A DNA stretch of 64,000 bases from Streptococcus porci DSM 23759. GTDB lineage: Bacteria; Bacillota; Bacilli; Lactobacillales; Streptococcaceae. Of this stretch, positions 1 through 8,459 are shown in pieces. The stretch spans positions 11,729 through 75,728 of the forward strand of contig NZ_KE384089.1 in NCBI RefSeq assembly GCF_000423765.1, given 5' to 3'. The translations under genes were made by a program, and so were the position numbers. Each line of letters starts with the position of its first letter. Position 1 is the first letter of the stretch. The notes under the pieces were generated by a model, which made no database searches, had not been told where the DNA came from, and saw only the letters and a list, made by a program, of their open reading frames with translations.

Positions 1-279
1 GATCCGACAGATCCGACCGATCCAACGGAACCAACGGAACCAACGGAACCAACTGATCCGACAGATCCAACGGAACCAACAGATCCGACAGATCCAACTG
101 ATCCGACTGAACCTACTGATCCGACAGATCCGACAGATCCAACGGAACCAACGGATCCAACAGAACCAACGGATCCGACCGATCCAACAGATCCGACAGA
201 ACCAACGGACCCGACCGATCCGACCGATCCAACAGAACCAACGGACCCAACGGATCCGACCGATCCAACTGATCCGAAC
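1..279 (+). repeat. Tandem 9-bp-based coding repeat (Asp/Glu-Pro-Thr stalk)
   Basis: Units of the kind GATCCGACA and GAACCAACG are repeated head to tail from base 1 to about 276. Silent third-position changes and the GAT/GAA swap (Asp/Glu) separate the units. The repeat number is likely to vary between strains by slippage. The open frame on the opposite strand is a by-product of the repeat. Confidence 0.9.
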
Positions 280-474
280 CCAGGCACCTCAGTTGAGCAG
301 ACCCTACCAACTCCACCGACTGGTACAATCACTGTTACACCAAAAGCAGGCACTGCACAGTTGCCAAATACTGGTGAAGCCAGCACTAGTCCTTTATATG
401 GAGTACTTTCTCTCGCTACAGGTCTAGCAGGACTCTTTGGTTTGGTGAAGAAGAAAAAAGAAGAAGACCAGTAG
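1..474 (+). CDS. C-terminal end of an LPXTG cell-wall-anchored surface protein (5' end outside window)
   Basis: The frame is open from base 1 and stops with TAG at 472-474. About 92 residues are an uninterrupted Asp/Glu-Pro-Thr tripeptide repeat, followed by a short linker, the sortase motif LPNTG (bases 361-375), a hydrophobic stretch (about residues 131-147) and a positively charged tail KKKKEEDQ. This is the classical Gram-positive sorting signal: sortase A cleaves between Thr and Gly and links the protein to peptidoglycan. The acidic proline-rich repeat probably works as an extended wall-spanning stalk. The ligand-binding part lies upstream of the window, so the function (adhesin or other) cannot be told. 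A strong terminator follows 41 bp downstream. Confidence 0.93.
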   Translation, partial: DPTDPTDPTEPTEPTEPTDPTDPTEPTDPTDPTDPTEPTDPTDPTDPTEPTDPTEPTDPTDPTDPTEPTDPTDPTDPTEPTDPTDPTDPTDPNPGTSVEQTLPTPPTGTITVTPKAGTAQLPNTGEASTSPLYGVLSLATGLAGLFGLVKKKKEEDQ

Positions 475-514
475 TACATAATGACTAGTCTTCTACGGGC
501 TTGTTAGCATGCCT

Positions 515-548
515 GACCCTCGAGATTTCATATCTTGAGGGTCTTTGT
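515..548 (+). terminator. Rho-independent terminator of the surface-protein gene
   Basis: A 12-bp stem, GACCCTCGAGAT (515-526) against ATCTTGAGGGTC (532-543), has one G-U pair and a 5-nt loop, and is followed by TTTGTT. Confidence 0.85.
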
Positions 549-694
549 TAAATTTGGCTCTTTGTCAACTGTAGTGGTTAAAAATATAGGAAAGAAACCT
601 TGATTTAATCGGTTTTCTTTTGTTTTTGGTCAATTTTTGGTCAACCTTTCACTTAAAAAATTATGCTGCTAATAATTCACGGATATTTTATCCA

Positions 695-1270
695 ATGCCT
701 TTACTAGAGTTTATCTCTCTCATTGGTAAAGATGATAATATCATAACCATCAGTACATTTGAAAAAAATTCAAATGCTGTATTTAATATAAACTACCAAG
801 AATATTTGAAAAATCCAGTAAAATATGTAATGAGAGATATTTTAGGATATTCACTCAAAAATAGCAAATTACTACTGGATGACGTAGAGATTGTCCCTGA
901 TACTGTTGCATTAGAAAAATTTCTTGAAAGTTTTAGAGACCATAAAGAGGAGTTCATCAAGGAAGGAATTTCTAAAATTTGGCAACTTAGGATGCATAAA
1001 AATATTTCTAACAAGTTGCTTCCTGTTTTGATTGCTTGGGAAAGGATAATGTTAGACGATAACGCTAATGACTATCACCAAATGAAAATTACTATTGATA
1101 AATTGAGACAAAGTATTGATAACCTATATAAATGGTTTTCAATTTGCTATTCGAAAACAAATTTAAAATTTTTAAATTGCTATGAGGAAGATTTACAAGA
1201 GTTAATTGCAAATTTTAAAAAATTTCAAATTCAAGCTCATTCGGTAGTAATTACAAATATGGAGAAATAA
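695..1270 (+). CDS. Hypothetical AT-rich protein upstream of galE
   Basis: I do not recognise this protein. The frame is open from a TTG at 620, but that start lies in an AT-rich hairpin region without a ribosome site; the first ATG in frame is at 695 and gives 191 residues. Even this ATG has no clear Shine-Dalgarno sequence, so the gene may be a 5'-truncated remnant. The protein is rich in Ile, Asn and Lys, has no signal peptide or membrane helix, and looks mostly helical in its second half. It ends two bases before galE, whose ribosome site (GGAG) lies in its last codons, so the two genes are probably cotranscribed. The low GC suggests transfer together with galE, possibly from a glycan or capsule cluster. 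Confidence 0.55.
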   Translation: MPLLEFISLIGKDDNIITISTFEKNSNAVFNINYQEYLKNPVKYVMRDILGYSLKNSKLLLDDVEIVPDTVALEKFLESFRDHKEEFIKEGISKIWQLRMHKNISNKLLPVLIAWERIMLDDNANDYHQMKITIDKLRQSIDNLYKWFSICYSKTNLKFLNCYEEDLQELIANFKKFQIQAHSVVITNMEK

Positions 1271-1272
1271 AG

Positions 1273-2301
1273 ATGAAAAAAATTTTAGTTACTGGAGGAT
1301 TAGGATACATTGGTTCTCATACAGCTGTAAACTTGGTAGAGAAAGGGTATGAAGTTATTATTTTAGATAATTATAGTAATTCAGATCCTCAGGTATTACA
1401 GAAACTTAGAAAAATTTTAGGAGATAAAGAAAATAGAATTAGTTTTTATAATTTGGACGTCTGCGATAAAGATAAATTACAACAAATATTTGAGGAAAAC
1501 GATATATATGGTGTAATTCACTTTGCAGGATATAAAGCTGTTGCAGAGTCAGTAGCTAAGCCTTTGAAATACTATCATAATAATTTATTTTCCACAATAA
1601 TATTACTTGAATTAATGGAAAAATATAAAGTATACAACTTTGTGTTTAGTTCTTCAGCTACTGTATATGGAGTTCCGAAAAAAATGCCATTAGATGAGAA
1701 AATGTCGACTGGTGCAACTAACCCATATGGTAGAACAAAACTTTGGAGTGAGTCTATTTTTAATGATTTATGTACTACTAATTCGAACTGGAAAATTATT
1801 TCACTTAGATACTTTAATCCGATCGGAGCTCACAAAAGTGGAGAAATCGGAGAAAATCCACAAGGAATCCCAAATAACCTAGTACCATTTTTAACACAAG
1901 TTGCTGTTGGAGAAAGACCAAAACTATATATCTATGGTAGGGATTACAACACGCCTGATGGAACATGTATTAGAGATTATATACATATTTTAGATTTAGC
2001 TCAAGGTCATGTTGATGCTCTAGAATATTTAGGAAGCAAAGATTCTGGCCACTCAATTATTAATTTGGGGAGTGGTAAGGGATATAGTGTGTTGGAGATT
2101 ATTAAATCTTTTGAAAATATTCTTGGTTCAGAGTTACCTAAAGAAAATGCAGATAGAAGGAAAGGAGATATTCCAATATCATATGCTGACATCACCAAGG
2201 CAAAGGAAATTTTAAATTGGGAACCAAAATATTCATTGGAAGAAATGTGTAGAGATAGTTGGAATTGGCAACAGAAATATCCTAAAGGATACAATAAATA
2301 A
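1273..2301 (+). CDS. galE: UDP-glucose 4-epimerase
   Basis: The gene encodes 342 residues, the usual GalE length. The N-terminal Rossmann motif GGLGYIGS (residues 8-15) binds NAD. The catalytic set of extended short-chain dehydrogenases is present: Ser in SSSAT (126-130) and Tyr152/Lys156 in YGRTK. The enzyme interconverts UDP-glucose and UDP-galactose (or the N-acetyl forms) in the cytoplasm, for the Leloir pathway or polysaccharide precursors. No galK or galT is adjacent; the neighbours are an unknown AT-rich ORF and a decayed ORF, so a role in surface glycan supply is more likely than galactose catabolism. Codon use is strikingly AT-rich compared with the housekeeping genes after 3.9 kb, which points to transfer. 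Confidence 0.93.
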   Translation: MKKILVTGGLGYIGSHTAVNLVEKGYEVIILDNYSNSDPQVLQKLRKILGDKENRISFYNLDVCDKDKLQQIFEENDIYGVIHFAGYKAVAESVAKPLKYYHNNLFSTIILLELMEKYKVYNFVFSSSATVYGVPKKMPLDEKMSTGATNPYGRTKLWSESIFNDLCTTNSNWKIISLRYFNPIGAHKSGEIGENPQGIPNNLVPFLTQVAVGERPKLYIYGRDYNTPDGTCIRDYIHILDLAQGHVDALEYLGSKDSGHSIINLGSGKGYSVLEIIKSFENILGSELPKENADRRKGDIPISYADITKAKEILNWEPKYSLEEMCRDSWNWQQKYPKGYNK

Positions 2302-2321
2302 CTGGAAAAGGAATGTGAATA

Positions 2322-2693
2322 ATGAATGAGAAAATTTATCAAATTTTTAAAGGGATAATCGATAATGATCTTCTTGAAGATATAAAAACTAATCCTGAGC
2401 TATACCTAGATAAAAATTGTAGGGTTAGGTGTAGATAGTTTATGGTGTGATGGCTAGAAATTATCTATTTCCATTTATCCTGTGAGAATGCGTTTGTTTC
2501 CATTGACAAGGAATTTATATGAATAGAAACGTAACCACTTAAAAAATATGTTAGTGATTGTTCAAATTTTATATTATCGCTTGCTAAAACGAATTATAAT
2601 CACTTTAAGAAAGAAAATCGAGGAGTTCCAAATTGTCCACCCCAACAAGAACAAACTATCATGAAGACTTTTACTAGTTTTGGGATGATATAA
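2322..2693 (+). pseudogene. Decayed ORF after galE
   Basis: An ATG at 2322, with AAAGGAA upstream, opens a frame that stops after 38 residues at 2438. A second readable piece in another frame runs from about 2550 (Ser-Asp-Cys-Ser-Asn-Phe) to a TAA at 2691-2693 and contains CPPQQEQT. Several stops and frame changes lie between. The good start signal, the coding-like end and the terminator directly behind suggest a formerly intact gene of about 120 residues in the galE transcript. I do not recognise the family. Confidence 0.45.
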
Positions 2694-2700
2694 AGAAATA

Positions 2701-2736
2701 GCAGCAGTTTATCACACTGCTGCATTCTTTATTTTC
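2701..2736 (+). terminator. Terminator of the galE unit
   Basis: GCAGCAGT (2701-2708) pairs with ACTGCTGC (2716-2723) and is followed by the T-rich stretch ATTCTTTATTTT. Confidence 0.8.
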
Positions 2737-3533
2737 TGTTTATTTATTTTTATCTCTTACTGGTGACTTCTTCTAAGTCAATCTTATTTTTGAATTTTTA
2801 AAGCATTTCTAGGAAATGAGCCAAGCTACTCATGCTATGAAGAACAAAGGCTATTTATGAGATTATCTCATTGTTTATTTGTATAGTGCAATTATTGAAC
2901 CTATTTCTGTTAGTGAAAGTTGATTAATAAAGAACGATTGCTTCGCTTGCATTATGATTCTGAACTAAAAATAATTGACAGGCTGCAAATTTTGAATGAT
3001 TTGTTTTGAGATTATTGCATGTAGAATGTAACAGATACCAGTGACTTGAAATGTCTTTTATAGGCTATTTCGTACATTGAAAAGACTTATCCAATTTTGA
3101 CAAGAATAAATGTATTCAGTTTTTTGAATTTTTGGGCTGATCTAGCTAATTTTTCTTGCAGTACATATAATAATGTAATCTGGAAAGAATATATTATGAG
3201 ACAATTTTATACTAAAGTGACATTTTAATTGAAAAGCTATGGGTTATTTTTCAGATCAATCCCGTCTTATAGAGGCTTTTCATGATATAATTTTATAGAA
3301 AATATTGACGCTATTACCAAGCGCGTGATTTATTTATAACTTTATAGGGGAGTTAGTTGAACAAGTTTGAATTGATATAACTTGCTAAGAATGATGTTTT
3401 TCATCGTTTTCTGAAAGTATTTTCATAGTACATAATAAAGACTCATAAGATTTTTTAGTAATTATAAGTTTGAGAGGGTATCGTACGAAATGAAATCCAA
3501 TTAGCGACCATTATTATATTGTATCAAATTGAG
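2737..3533. other. Gene-free AT-rich stretch
   Basis: About 800 bp of very AT-rich sequence with frequent stops in all frames. I see no recognisable gene, RNA or complete repeat. Its position between a galE terminator and IS debris suggests the residue of lost genes. Confidence 0.5.
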
Positions 3534-3540
3534 TGAATCA

Positions 3541-3581
3541 GCACCCCAAAAGTTAGATACAAAATCTAACTTTTGGGGTGC
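3541..3581. repeat. Perfect 18-bp inverted repeat made by two abutting IS ends
   Basis: GCACCCCAAAAGTTAGAT (3541-3558) and its exact reverse complement (3564-3581) are separated by five bases. The sequence resembles IS3-family terminal repeats. As RNA it would also form a strong hairpin. Confidence 0.85.
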
Positions 3582-3641
3582 TGTTCATATTAAGGCACTT
3601 TTCCAAACGAGAAAGTATAATACGAGAAAAACAGGTATACT

Positions 3642-3828
3642 ATTCTTGAAAATAGAGATGTTTTATGGATTTGAGGAAGATTTCAAATCACTGGATTGCT
3701 TGGTTCAACCTATTGTTGAACATATTTGGTACTACAATAACAAACGCATTAATCATAATAAAAAGGACATAGTCCTGTTCTATACAGAACTAAATCCTTC
3801 CAATAATATTATTTGTCTAACTTTTTGG
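3642..3828 (+). pseudogene. IS3-family transposase OrfB, C-terminal fragment with frameshift
   Basis: The translated motif EMFYGFEEDFKSL followed by IWYYNNKRIN is the typical C-terminal end of IS150-like OrfB (integrase fold after the DDE residues). About base 3760 the frame must shift to read KGHSPVLYRTKSF, the family's usual last residues, so the fragment is frameshifted as well as truncated. The longer reading frame 3529-3858 that spans it runs through the IS-end hairpin and is not a real gene. Confidence 0.75.
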
Positions 3829-3865
3829 AATGTAGTTCATAACTCAGATTTTTTTTAAAATACAC

Positions 3866-3894
3866 TTGACTTACGCAAACGCTTGCGTTATGAT
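3866..3894 (+). promoter_or_regulatory. malQP promoter with a MalR-like operator in the spacer
   Basis: The -35 TTGACT (3866-3871) and -10 TATGAT (3889-3894) are exactly 17 bp apart. The palindrome ACGCAAACGCTTGCGT (3873-3888) fills the spacer. It matches the CGCAAACG-type operators of the LacI-family maltose repressor MalR in streptococci, so bound repressor would block RNA polymerase directly. A CcpA contribution is possible because the half-sites also resemble cre. Confidence 0.88.
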
Positions 3895-3925
3895 AGATAT
3901 AGATAAATCACAGAAGGAGTTTCTT

Positions 3926-5437
3926 ATGAAAAAAAGATTAAGTGGCATTTTGATGTCAATAACCTCACTCCCAGGACAACAAGGGATTGGCACTTTTGGT
4001 CAAGCTGCCTATGATTTTGTAGATTTCCTAAAAGAAACAAAACAAACTTACTGGCAAATCCTGCCTCTGACAACAACAAGTTATGGTGATTCGCCTTATC
4101 AGTCTTTTTCTGCTATTGCAGGAAATACACACTTGATTGACCTAGATTTATTGGCTGAGGCTGGCTATTTGGATCGAATAGCATATGCTAATGTTAATTT
4201 TGGGGACAATCCTGAAGAAGTGGACTATGCTCGAATATATGAGGCGCGACGTCCAATTTTAGAGCAAGCGGTTTCTGGTTTTTTGGCTAGTCATGATGGT
4301 CAGACTCGCTTGGCGGCTTTTGAAGAAGCGGAGCAGTCATGGTTGCAAGATTTTGCAGATTTCATGGCTATCAAAGAATCCTTTGGAAATCGTGCTTTGC
4401 AAGAATGGGATGATTTAGCTATTGTTGCACGTCAACCGGAGGCGTTAGAAGCTTATCGCCAGAAATTGGCAGATAAAATCACTTACTTTAAAGTGACCCA
4501 ATATTTCTTCTTCCAACAATGGCATGCTTTGAAGACCTACGCAAATGAACAAGGTGTTCAAATCATTGGAGACATGCCTATCTACATCTCAGCAGATAGC
4601 GTGGAAGTATGGACAATGCCAGAACTTTTCAAGTTGGATAGTCAGCGTAAGCCACTCTTTGTGGCAGGTGTCCCAGCTGATAACTTCTCAGCAGATGGTC
4701 AACTTTGGGGAAATCCTATATACGACTGGGAACAGCATGAGAAAACAGGCTACAACTGGTGGATTTACCGGATTCGTGAAAGTTTTAAACTTTATGACCT
4801 CCTTCGCATTGACCACTTCAAAGGTTTTTCAGATTATTGGCAAGTAGATGGCAAGGCTGAAGTTGCAAGGGTTGGTACTTGGGAACCAGGACCTGGATAT
4901 GCCCTTTTCAAGGCAGTAAAGGAAACACTTGGTGATCTTCCGATTATTGCTGAGGATCTTGGGAATATTGATGAGAAAGCTCGCAAGCTTTTGGCAGATT
5001 GTGGTTACCCGGGTATGAAAATTTTAGAATTCGGTTTTTACGATGTGACTGGTCAGAGTATCGATGCACCACACAGCTGTATTCCAAATTCAATTGCTTA
5101 TACTGGTACCCATGATAACGAGGTAATCAATGGCTGGTATGATAATTTAACAGCGGAGCAACAAAACTATGTGAACAACTATACTCACCGCTCAGCTGAT
5201 GAAACTATCACGCAGGCGATGCTGCGCACGCTTTTTGCAACAGTAAGTAATGTTGCTATTGCTTGTATGCAAGATATTCTGGATAAAGGTGCGGAATCTC
5301 GTATCAATACGCCAAATACAGTTGGAGGCAACTGGCAATGGCGTATGTTGCCAGAGGATTTGACTCCTGAACGTAAGGATTTCTTACGTGACCTCACTGA
5401 GCTTTATGCTCGTACTCCAAATAAAACTAAACATTAG
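3926..5437 (+). CDS. malQ: 4-alpha-glucanotransferase (amylomaltase)
   Basis: The protein has 503 residues from the ATG at 3926, which has AGGAG seven bases upstream; the longer open frame starts inside the promoter and is not used. MalQ transfers glucan chains between maltodextrins and releases glucose in the cytoplasm. Family GH77 catalytic residues are visible: nucleophile Asp296 in RIDHFKG, acid/base Glu343 in AEDLG, and Asp397 in GTHDNE. It is followed by malP after 53 bp without a terminator, so the two form an operon under the MalR-like operator. Together they turn imported maltodextrins into glucose and glucose 1-phosphate. The MalXCD transporter is not in this window. Confidence 0.96.
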   Translation: MKKRLSGILMSITSLPGQQGIGTFGQAAYDFVDFLKETKQTYWQILPLTTTSYGDSPYQSFSAIAGNTHLIDLDLLAEAGYLDRIAYANVNFGDNPEEVDYARIYEARRPILEQAVSGFLASHDGQTRLAAFEEAEQSWLQDFADFMAIKESFGNRALQEWDDLAIVARQPEALEAYRQKLADKITYFKVTQYFFFQQWHALKTYANEQGVQIIGDMPIYISADSVEVWTMPELFKLDSQRKPLFVAGVPADNFSADGQLWGNPIYDWEQHEKTGYNWWIYRIRESFKLYDLLRIDHFKGFSDYWQVDGKAEVARVGTWEPGPGYALFKAVKETLGDLPIIAEDLGNIDEKARKLLADCGYPGMKILEFGFYDVTGQSIDAPHSCIPNSIAYTGTHDNEVINGWYDNLTAEQQNYVNNYTHRSADETITQAMLRTLFATVSNVAIACMQDILDKGAESRINTPNTVGGNWQWRMLPEDLTPERKDFLRDLTELYARTPNKTKH

Positions 5438-5490
5438 GAAAGGATTGAGAGTGATTGCACTCAAACACTCTTAAAATGGAAGTAAAAACA

Positions 5491-7749
5491 ATGACATTTA
5501 CAAATTATTTAGAGACTAAAGGACAAGTTTTGGCTCAAATGAGCAATGAGGATATCTACGTAGCGCTTTTAAACTTTGTCAAAGAAGCGGCAGCAACTAA
5601 GACTAAAAACACTGCTAAACGTAAAGTTTACTATATCTCAGCTGAATTTTTGATTGGTAAACTTTTGTCAAATAACTTGATCAACCTTGGTATTTACAAA
5701 GATATCAAAGAAGAATTGGCTGCTGCTGGTAAATCAATTGCAGAAGTTGAAGATGTTGAACCAGAACCATCTCTTGGTAACGGTGGACTTGGACGTTTGG
5801 CATCATGTTTCATTGATTCTATCTCTAGCCTTGGAATCAACGGTGAAGGTGTTGGTCTTAACTACCACTGCGGACTTTTCAAACAAGTTTTCAAAAACAA
5901 CCAACAAGAAGCAGAAGCTAACTACTGGATTGAAAATGATTCTTGGTTGGTTCCAACAGCCATTTCATACGATGTGCCATTTAAAGATTTTACCTTGAAA
6001 TCTCGTTTGGATCGTATTGATGTTCTTGGATACAAAAAAGACACTAAAAATTACTTGAATCTTTTCGATATTGATGGTCTTGATTACGGCTTGATTAAAG
6101 ACGGAATTTCATTTGATAAGACTGAAATCAAAAAGAACTTGACACTCTTCCTTTACCCAGATGATTCTGATAAAAACGGTGAATTGCTTCGTATTTACCA
6201 ACAATATTTCATGGTGTCAAATGCTGCTCAACTTTTGATTGACGAAGCTATCGAACGTGGTTCAGACTTGCACGACTTGGCTGACTATGCTTATGTTCAA
6301 ATCAACGATACTCACCCATCAATGGTTATTCCTGAACTTATCCGTCTTTTGACAGAAAAACATGGTATTGACTTTGATGAAGCTGTTTCAATCGTTAGCA
6401 AGATGGTTGGTTACACAAACCACACAATCTTGGCAGAAGCACTTGAAAAATGGCCTCTTGACTACCTCAATGAAGTAGTACCTCATTTGGTAACAATCAT
6501 TGAAAAATTAGATGAACTTGTTCGTGCGAAATATGCTGACTCAGCTGTTCAAATCATTGATGAATCAGGTCGTGTTCATATGGCACATATGGATATTCAT
6601 TTCTCAACTTCAGTTAATGGGGTTGCTGCACTTCACACAGAAATCCTTAAAAACAGTGAATTGAAAGCATTCTACGACCTTTATCCTGAAAAATTCAATA
6701 ACAAGACAAACGGTATTACTTTCCGTCGTTGGCTTGAGTTTGCTAACCAAGATTTGGCTGACTACATCAAGGAATTGATTGGTGATGAGTATCTGACTGA
6801 CGCAACTAAGCTTGAAAAACTACTTGCTTTCGCTGATGACAAAGACGTTCATGCTAAGTTGGCTGAGATCAAATACAATAATAAATTATCTCTTAAACGT
6901 TACCTCAAAGATAACAAAGGTATTGAGCTTGATGAAAACTCAATCATTGACACCCAAATCAAACGTTTCCACGAGTACAAGCGCCAACAAATGAATGCAC
7001 TTTATGTGATTCACAAATATTTGGAAATCAAACGTGGAAACTTGCCAAAACGTAAAGTAACTGTTATCTTCGGTGGTAAAGCAGCTCCAGCCTATACCAT
7101 TGCGCAAGATATTATTCACCTTATCCTCAGCTTGTCTGAACTTATCAACAACGATCCAGAAGTATCACCATACCTTAATGTTCACCTTGTTGAAAACTAC
7201 AACGTAACTGTTGCTGAACACCTTATTCCTGCGACAGATATCTCTGAACAAATCTCTCTTGCTTCAAAAGAAGCTTCAGGTACTGGTAACATGAAATTCA
7301 TGCTTAATGGTGCTCTGACACTTGGTACAATGGACGGTGCCAATGTTGAAATTGCAGAACTTGCTGGTATGGAAAATATCTACACATTTGGTAAAGATTC
7401 AGATACAATTATTGATCTTTATGACAAGGCAGGCTATGTTTCAGCTGATTACTATAACGGTGACGAAGTTATCAAAGAAGCTGTTGACTTTATCGTTAGT
7501 GATGAGTTGGTAGCGCTTGGTAAAGCAGAACGCTTAGAACGTCTTTACAACGAGTTGATCAACAAAGACTGGTTCATGACCCTCATTGATTTGAAAGAAT
7601 ATATTGCAGTCAAAGAACAAATGCTTTCAGATTATGAAGATCGTGATGCTTGGATGACTAAGGTTGTTAAGAACATTGCCAAAGCAGGATTCTTCTCATC
7701 TGACCGTACGATTGAACAGTACAACGATGATATCTGGCATTCAAACTAA
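5491..7749 (+). CDS. malP: Maltodextrin/glycogen phosphorylase
   Basis: The protein has 752 residues from the ATG at 5491, which is preceded by GGAAG at a good distance; the upstream ATGs in frame lack support. MalP cleaves alpha-1,4-glucans with phosphate to give glucose 1-phosphate. The pyridoxal-phosphate lysine is Lys602 in [24 protein letters not shown] and KVYYISAEF are further GT35 hallmarks. It lies downstream of malQ and shares its promoter. Codon use is strongly biased, as in highly expressed streptococcal genes. A clear terminator follows. Confidence 0.96.
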   Translation: MTFTNYLETKGQVLAQMSNEDIYVALLNFVKEAAATKTKNTAKRKVYYISAEFLIGKLLSNNLINLGIYKDIKEELAAAGKSIAEVEDVEPEPSLGNGGLGRLASCFIDSISSLGINGEGVGLNYHCGLFKQVFKNNQQEAEANYWIENDSWLVPTAISYDVPFKDFTLKSRLDRIDVLGYKKDTKNYLNLFDIDGLDYGLIKDGISFDKTEIKKNLTLFLYPDDSDKNGELLRIYQQYFMVSNAAQLLIDEAIERGSDLHDLADYAYVQINDTHPSMVIPELIRLLTEKHGIDFDEAVSIVSKMVGYTNHTILAEALEKWPLDYLNEVVPHLVTIIEKLDELVRAKYADSAVQIIDESGRVHMAHMDIHFSTSVNGVAALHTEILKNSELKAFYDLYPEKFNNKTNGITFRRWLEFANQDLADYIKELIGDEYLTDATKLEKLLAFADDKDVHAKLAEIKYNNKLSLKRYLKDNKGIELDENSIIDTQIKRFHEYKRQQMNALYVIHKYLEIKRGNLPKRKVTVIFGGKAAPAYTIAQDIIHLILSLSELINNDPEVSPYLNVHLVENYNVTVAEHLIPATDISEQISLASKEASGTGNMKFMLNGALTLGTMDGANVEIAELAGMENIYTFGKDSDTIIDLYDKAGYVSADYYNGDEVIKEAVDFIVSDELVALGKAERLERLYNELINKDWFMTLIDLKEYIAVKEQMLSDYEDRDAWMTKVVKNIAKAGFFSSDRTIEQYNDDIWHSN

Positions 7750-7758
7750 TCTCTCAAG

Positions 7759-7779
7759 AAACGCCTGCGGGCGTTTTTT
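7759..7779 (+). terminator. Terminator of the malQP operon
   Basis: AAACGCC (7759-7765) pairs with GGCGTTT (7770-7776), followed by a T run. Confidence 0.88.
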
Positions 7780-7820
7780 GTGTCTCTTTTTCATCTGTTA
7801 TATAAAAGAATAGGATTTTT

Positions 7821-7830
7821 GTGGTATAAT
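7821..7830 (+). promoter_or_regulatory. Extended -10 promoter of the GNAT gene
   Basis: TATAAT (7825-7830) is preceded by TGG at -1 to -3, an extended -10; no good -35 is visible. The ATG formed by its last bases cannot be a start codon, which fixes the gene start downstream. Confidence 0.7.
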
Positions 7831-7861
7831 GTGGGTAATAAATCCTCAGAAAGGCTTGACT

Positions 7862-8431
7862 GTGGACATTTTTACTACTTTAGCGATTTATTCTGTTATA
7901 GAGACAGAGCGTCTGTACCTGCGACCCTTCACTTTTGCAGATGCTGATAGCTTTTACGAGTTGGCTAGCAATCCTGATAATCTAGACTTTATCTTTCCTA
8001 TGCAGGCCAGTCGAGGCGAGAGTGATTATCTTTTCGTTCACGCTTTTTTGAAGAACCCTTTAGGCGTCTGGGCGCTGGAAGACAAAAGGTCAGGACAGAT
8101 GATTGGGGCTATCAAGTTTGACAAGCTTGATTTTTCTAAAAAATGGGCGGAGCTGGGCTATTTTGTGAAAAAAGAGTTTCAGGGAAGAGGTTTTGCCACG
8201 GAAGCTCTGAAGATTATTGCTTTTCTGTGCTTTCAGGAATTTGGACTTAAAAAGCTCTGCCTTGTTACCCATGAAGAAAATAAAGCTAGTCAAAAAGTGG
8301 CAGAAAAAGCTGGTTTCAAGCTTAAGCGCCGTTACAAAGGGAGTGATCGTTACACTCACAAGGTTCGTAGTTATTTGGAGTTTGAGATGACAAAATCTAG
8401 CTCAAACAGCAGCAAGAGAGGAAAGGAATAG
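7862..8431 (+). CDS. GNAT family N-acetyltransferase (RimJ/RimL-like)
   Basis: I choose the GTG at 7862, with AAAGG seven bases upstream; the longer frame begins in the -10 box. This gives 189 residues. The opening ETERLYLRPFTFADADSF and the acetyl-CoA loop QGRGFATEAL followed by NKASQKVAEKAGF are typical of the Acetyltransf_3 group, which modifies protein N-termini or small amines. The substrate cannot be told. The C-terminus is Ser/Lys-rich. It is followed after 28 bp by the CBS/HotDog gene and is probably cotranscribed with it. Confidence 0.85.
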   Translation: MDIFTTLAIYSVIETERLYLRPFTFADADSFYELASNPDNLDFIFPMQASRGESDYLFVHAFLKNPLGVWALEDKRSGQMIGAIKFDKLDFSKKWAELGYFVKKEFQGRGFATEALKIIAFLCFQEFGLKKLCLVTHEENKASQKVAEKAGFKLKRRYKGSDRYTHKVRSYLEFEMTKSSSNSSKRGKE

Positions 8432-8459
8432 GTTCGTAAGATCGAACTTTGGATCTGAT

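Larger units (their letters stand above)
3534..3850 (+). mobile_element. IS3-family (IS150-like) element remnant
   Basis: The stretch begins with an IS3-like end, CAGCACCCCAAAAGTTAGAT, which abuts the inverted copy of the same end (3564-3581). It then holds the last part of an IS3 OrfB transposase and finishes with a third, weaker end TCTAACTTTTTGG near 3818-3830. The order suggests internal deletion or nested insertion of elements that share ends. No full-length transposase remains, so the piece is immobile by itself. Confidence 0.7.

Noticed and set aside
1..279. Possible CRISPR-like repeat
   Set aside because: The units are directly adjacent, in frame and without spacers; this is a coding repeat.
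113..328. 71-residue open frame on the minus strand
   Set aside because: It is the complement of the Asp/Glu-Pro-Thr coding repeat and has no start signals of its own.
3529..3858. 109-residue plus-strand ORF as an intact gene
   Set aside because: It runs through an IS-end hairpin and then only partly in the transposase frame; it is chance reading through IS debris.
5450..5463. Small hairpin GAGTG/CACTC between malQ and malP
   Set aside because: Too short and without T run to be a terminator; the two genes still look like one operon.
7829..7861. Upstream start of the GNAT gene
   Set aside because: The ATG is made from the last bases of the -10 box TATAAT, so it cannot be in the transcript.
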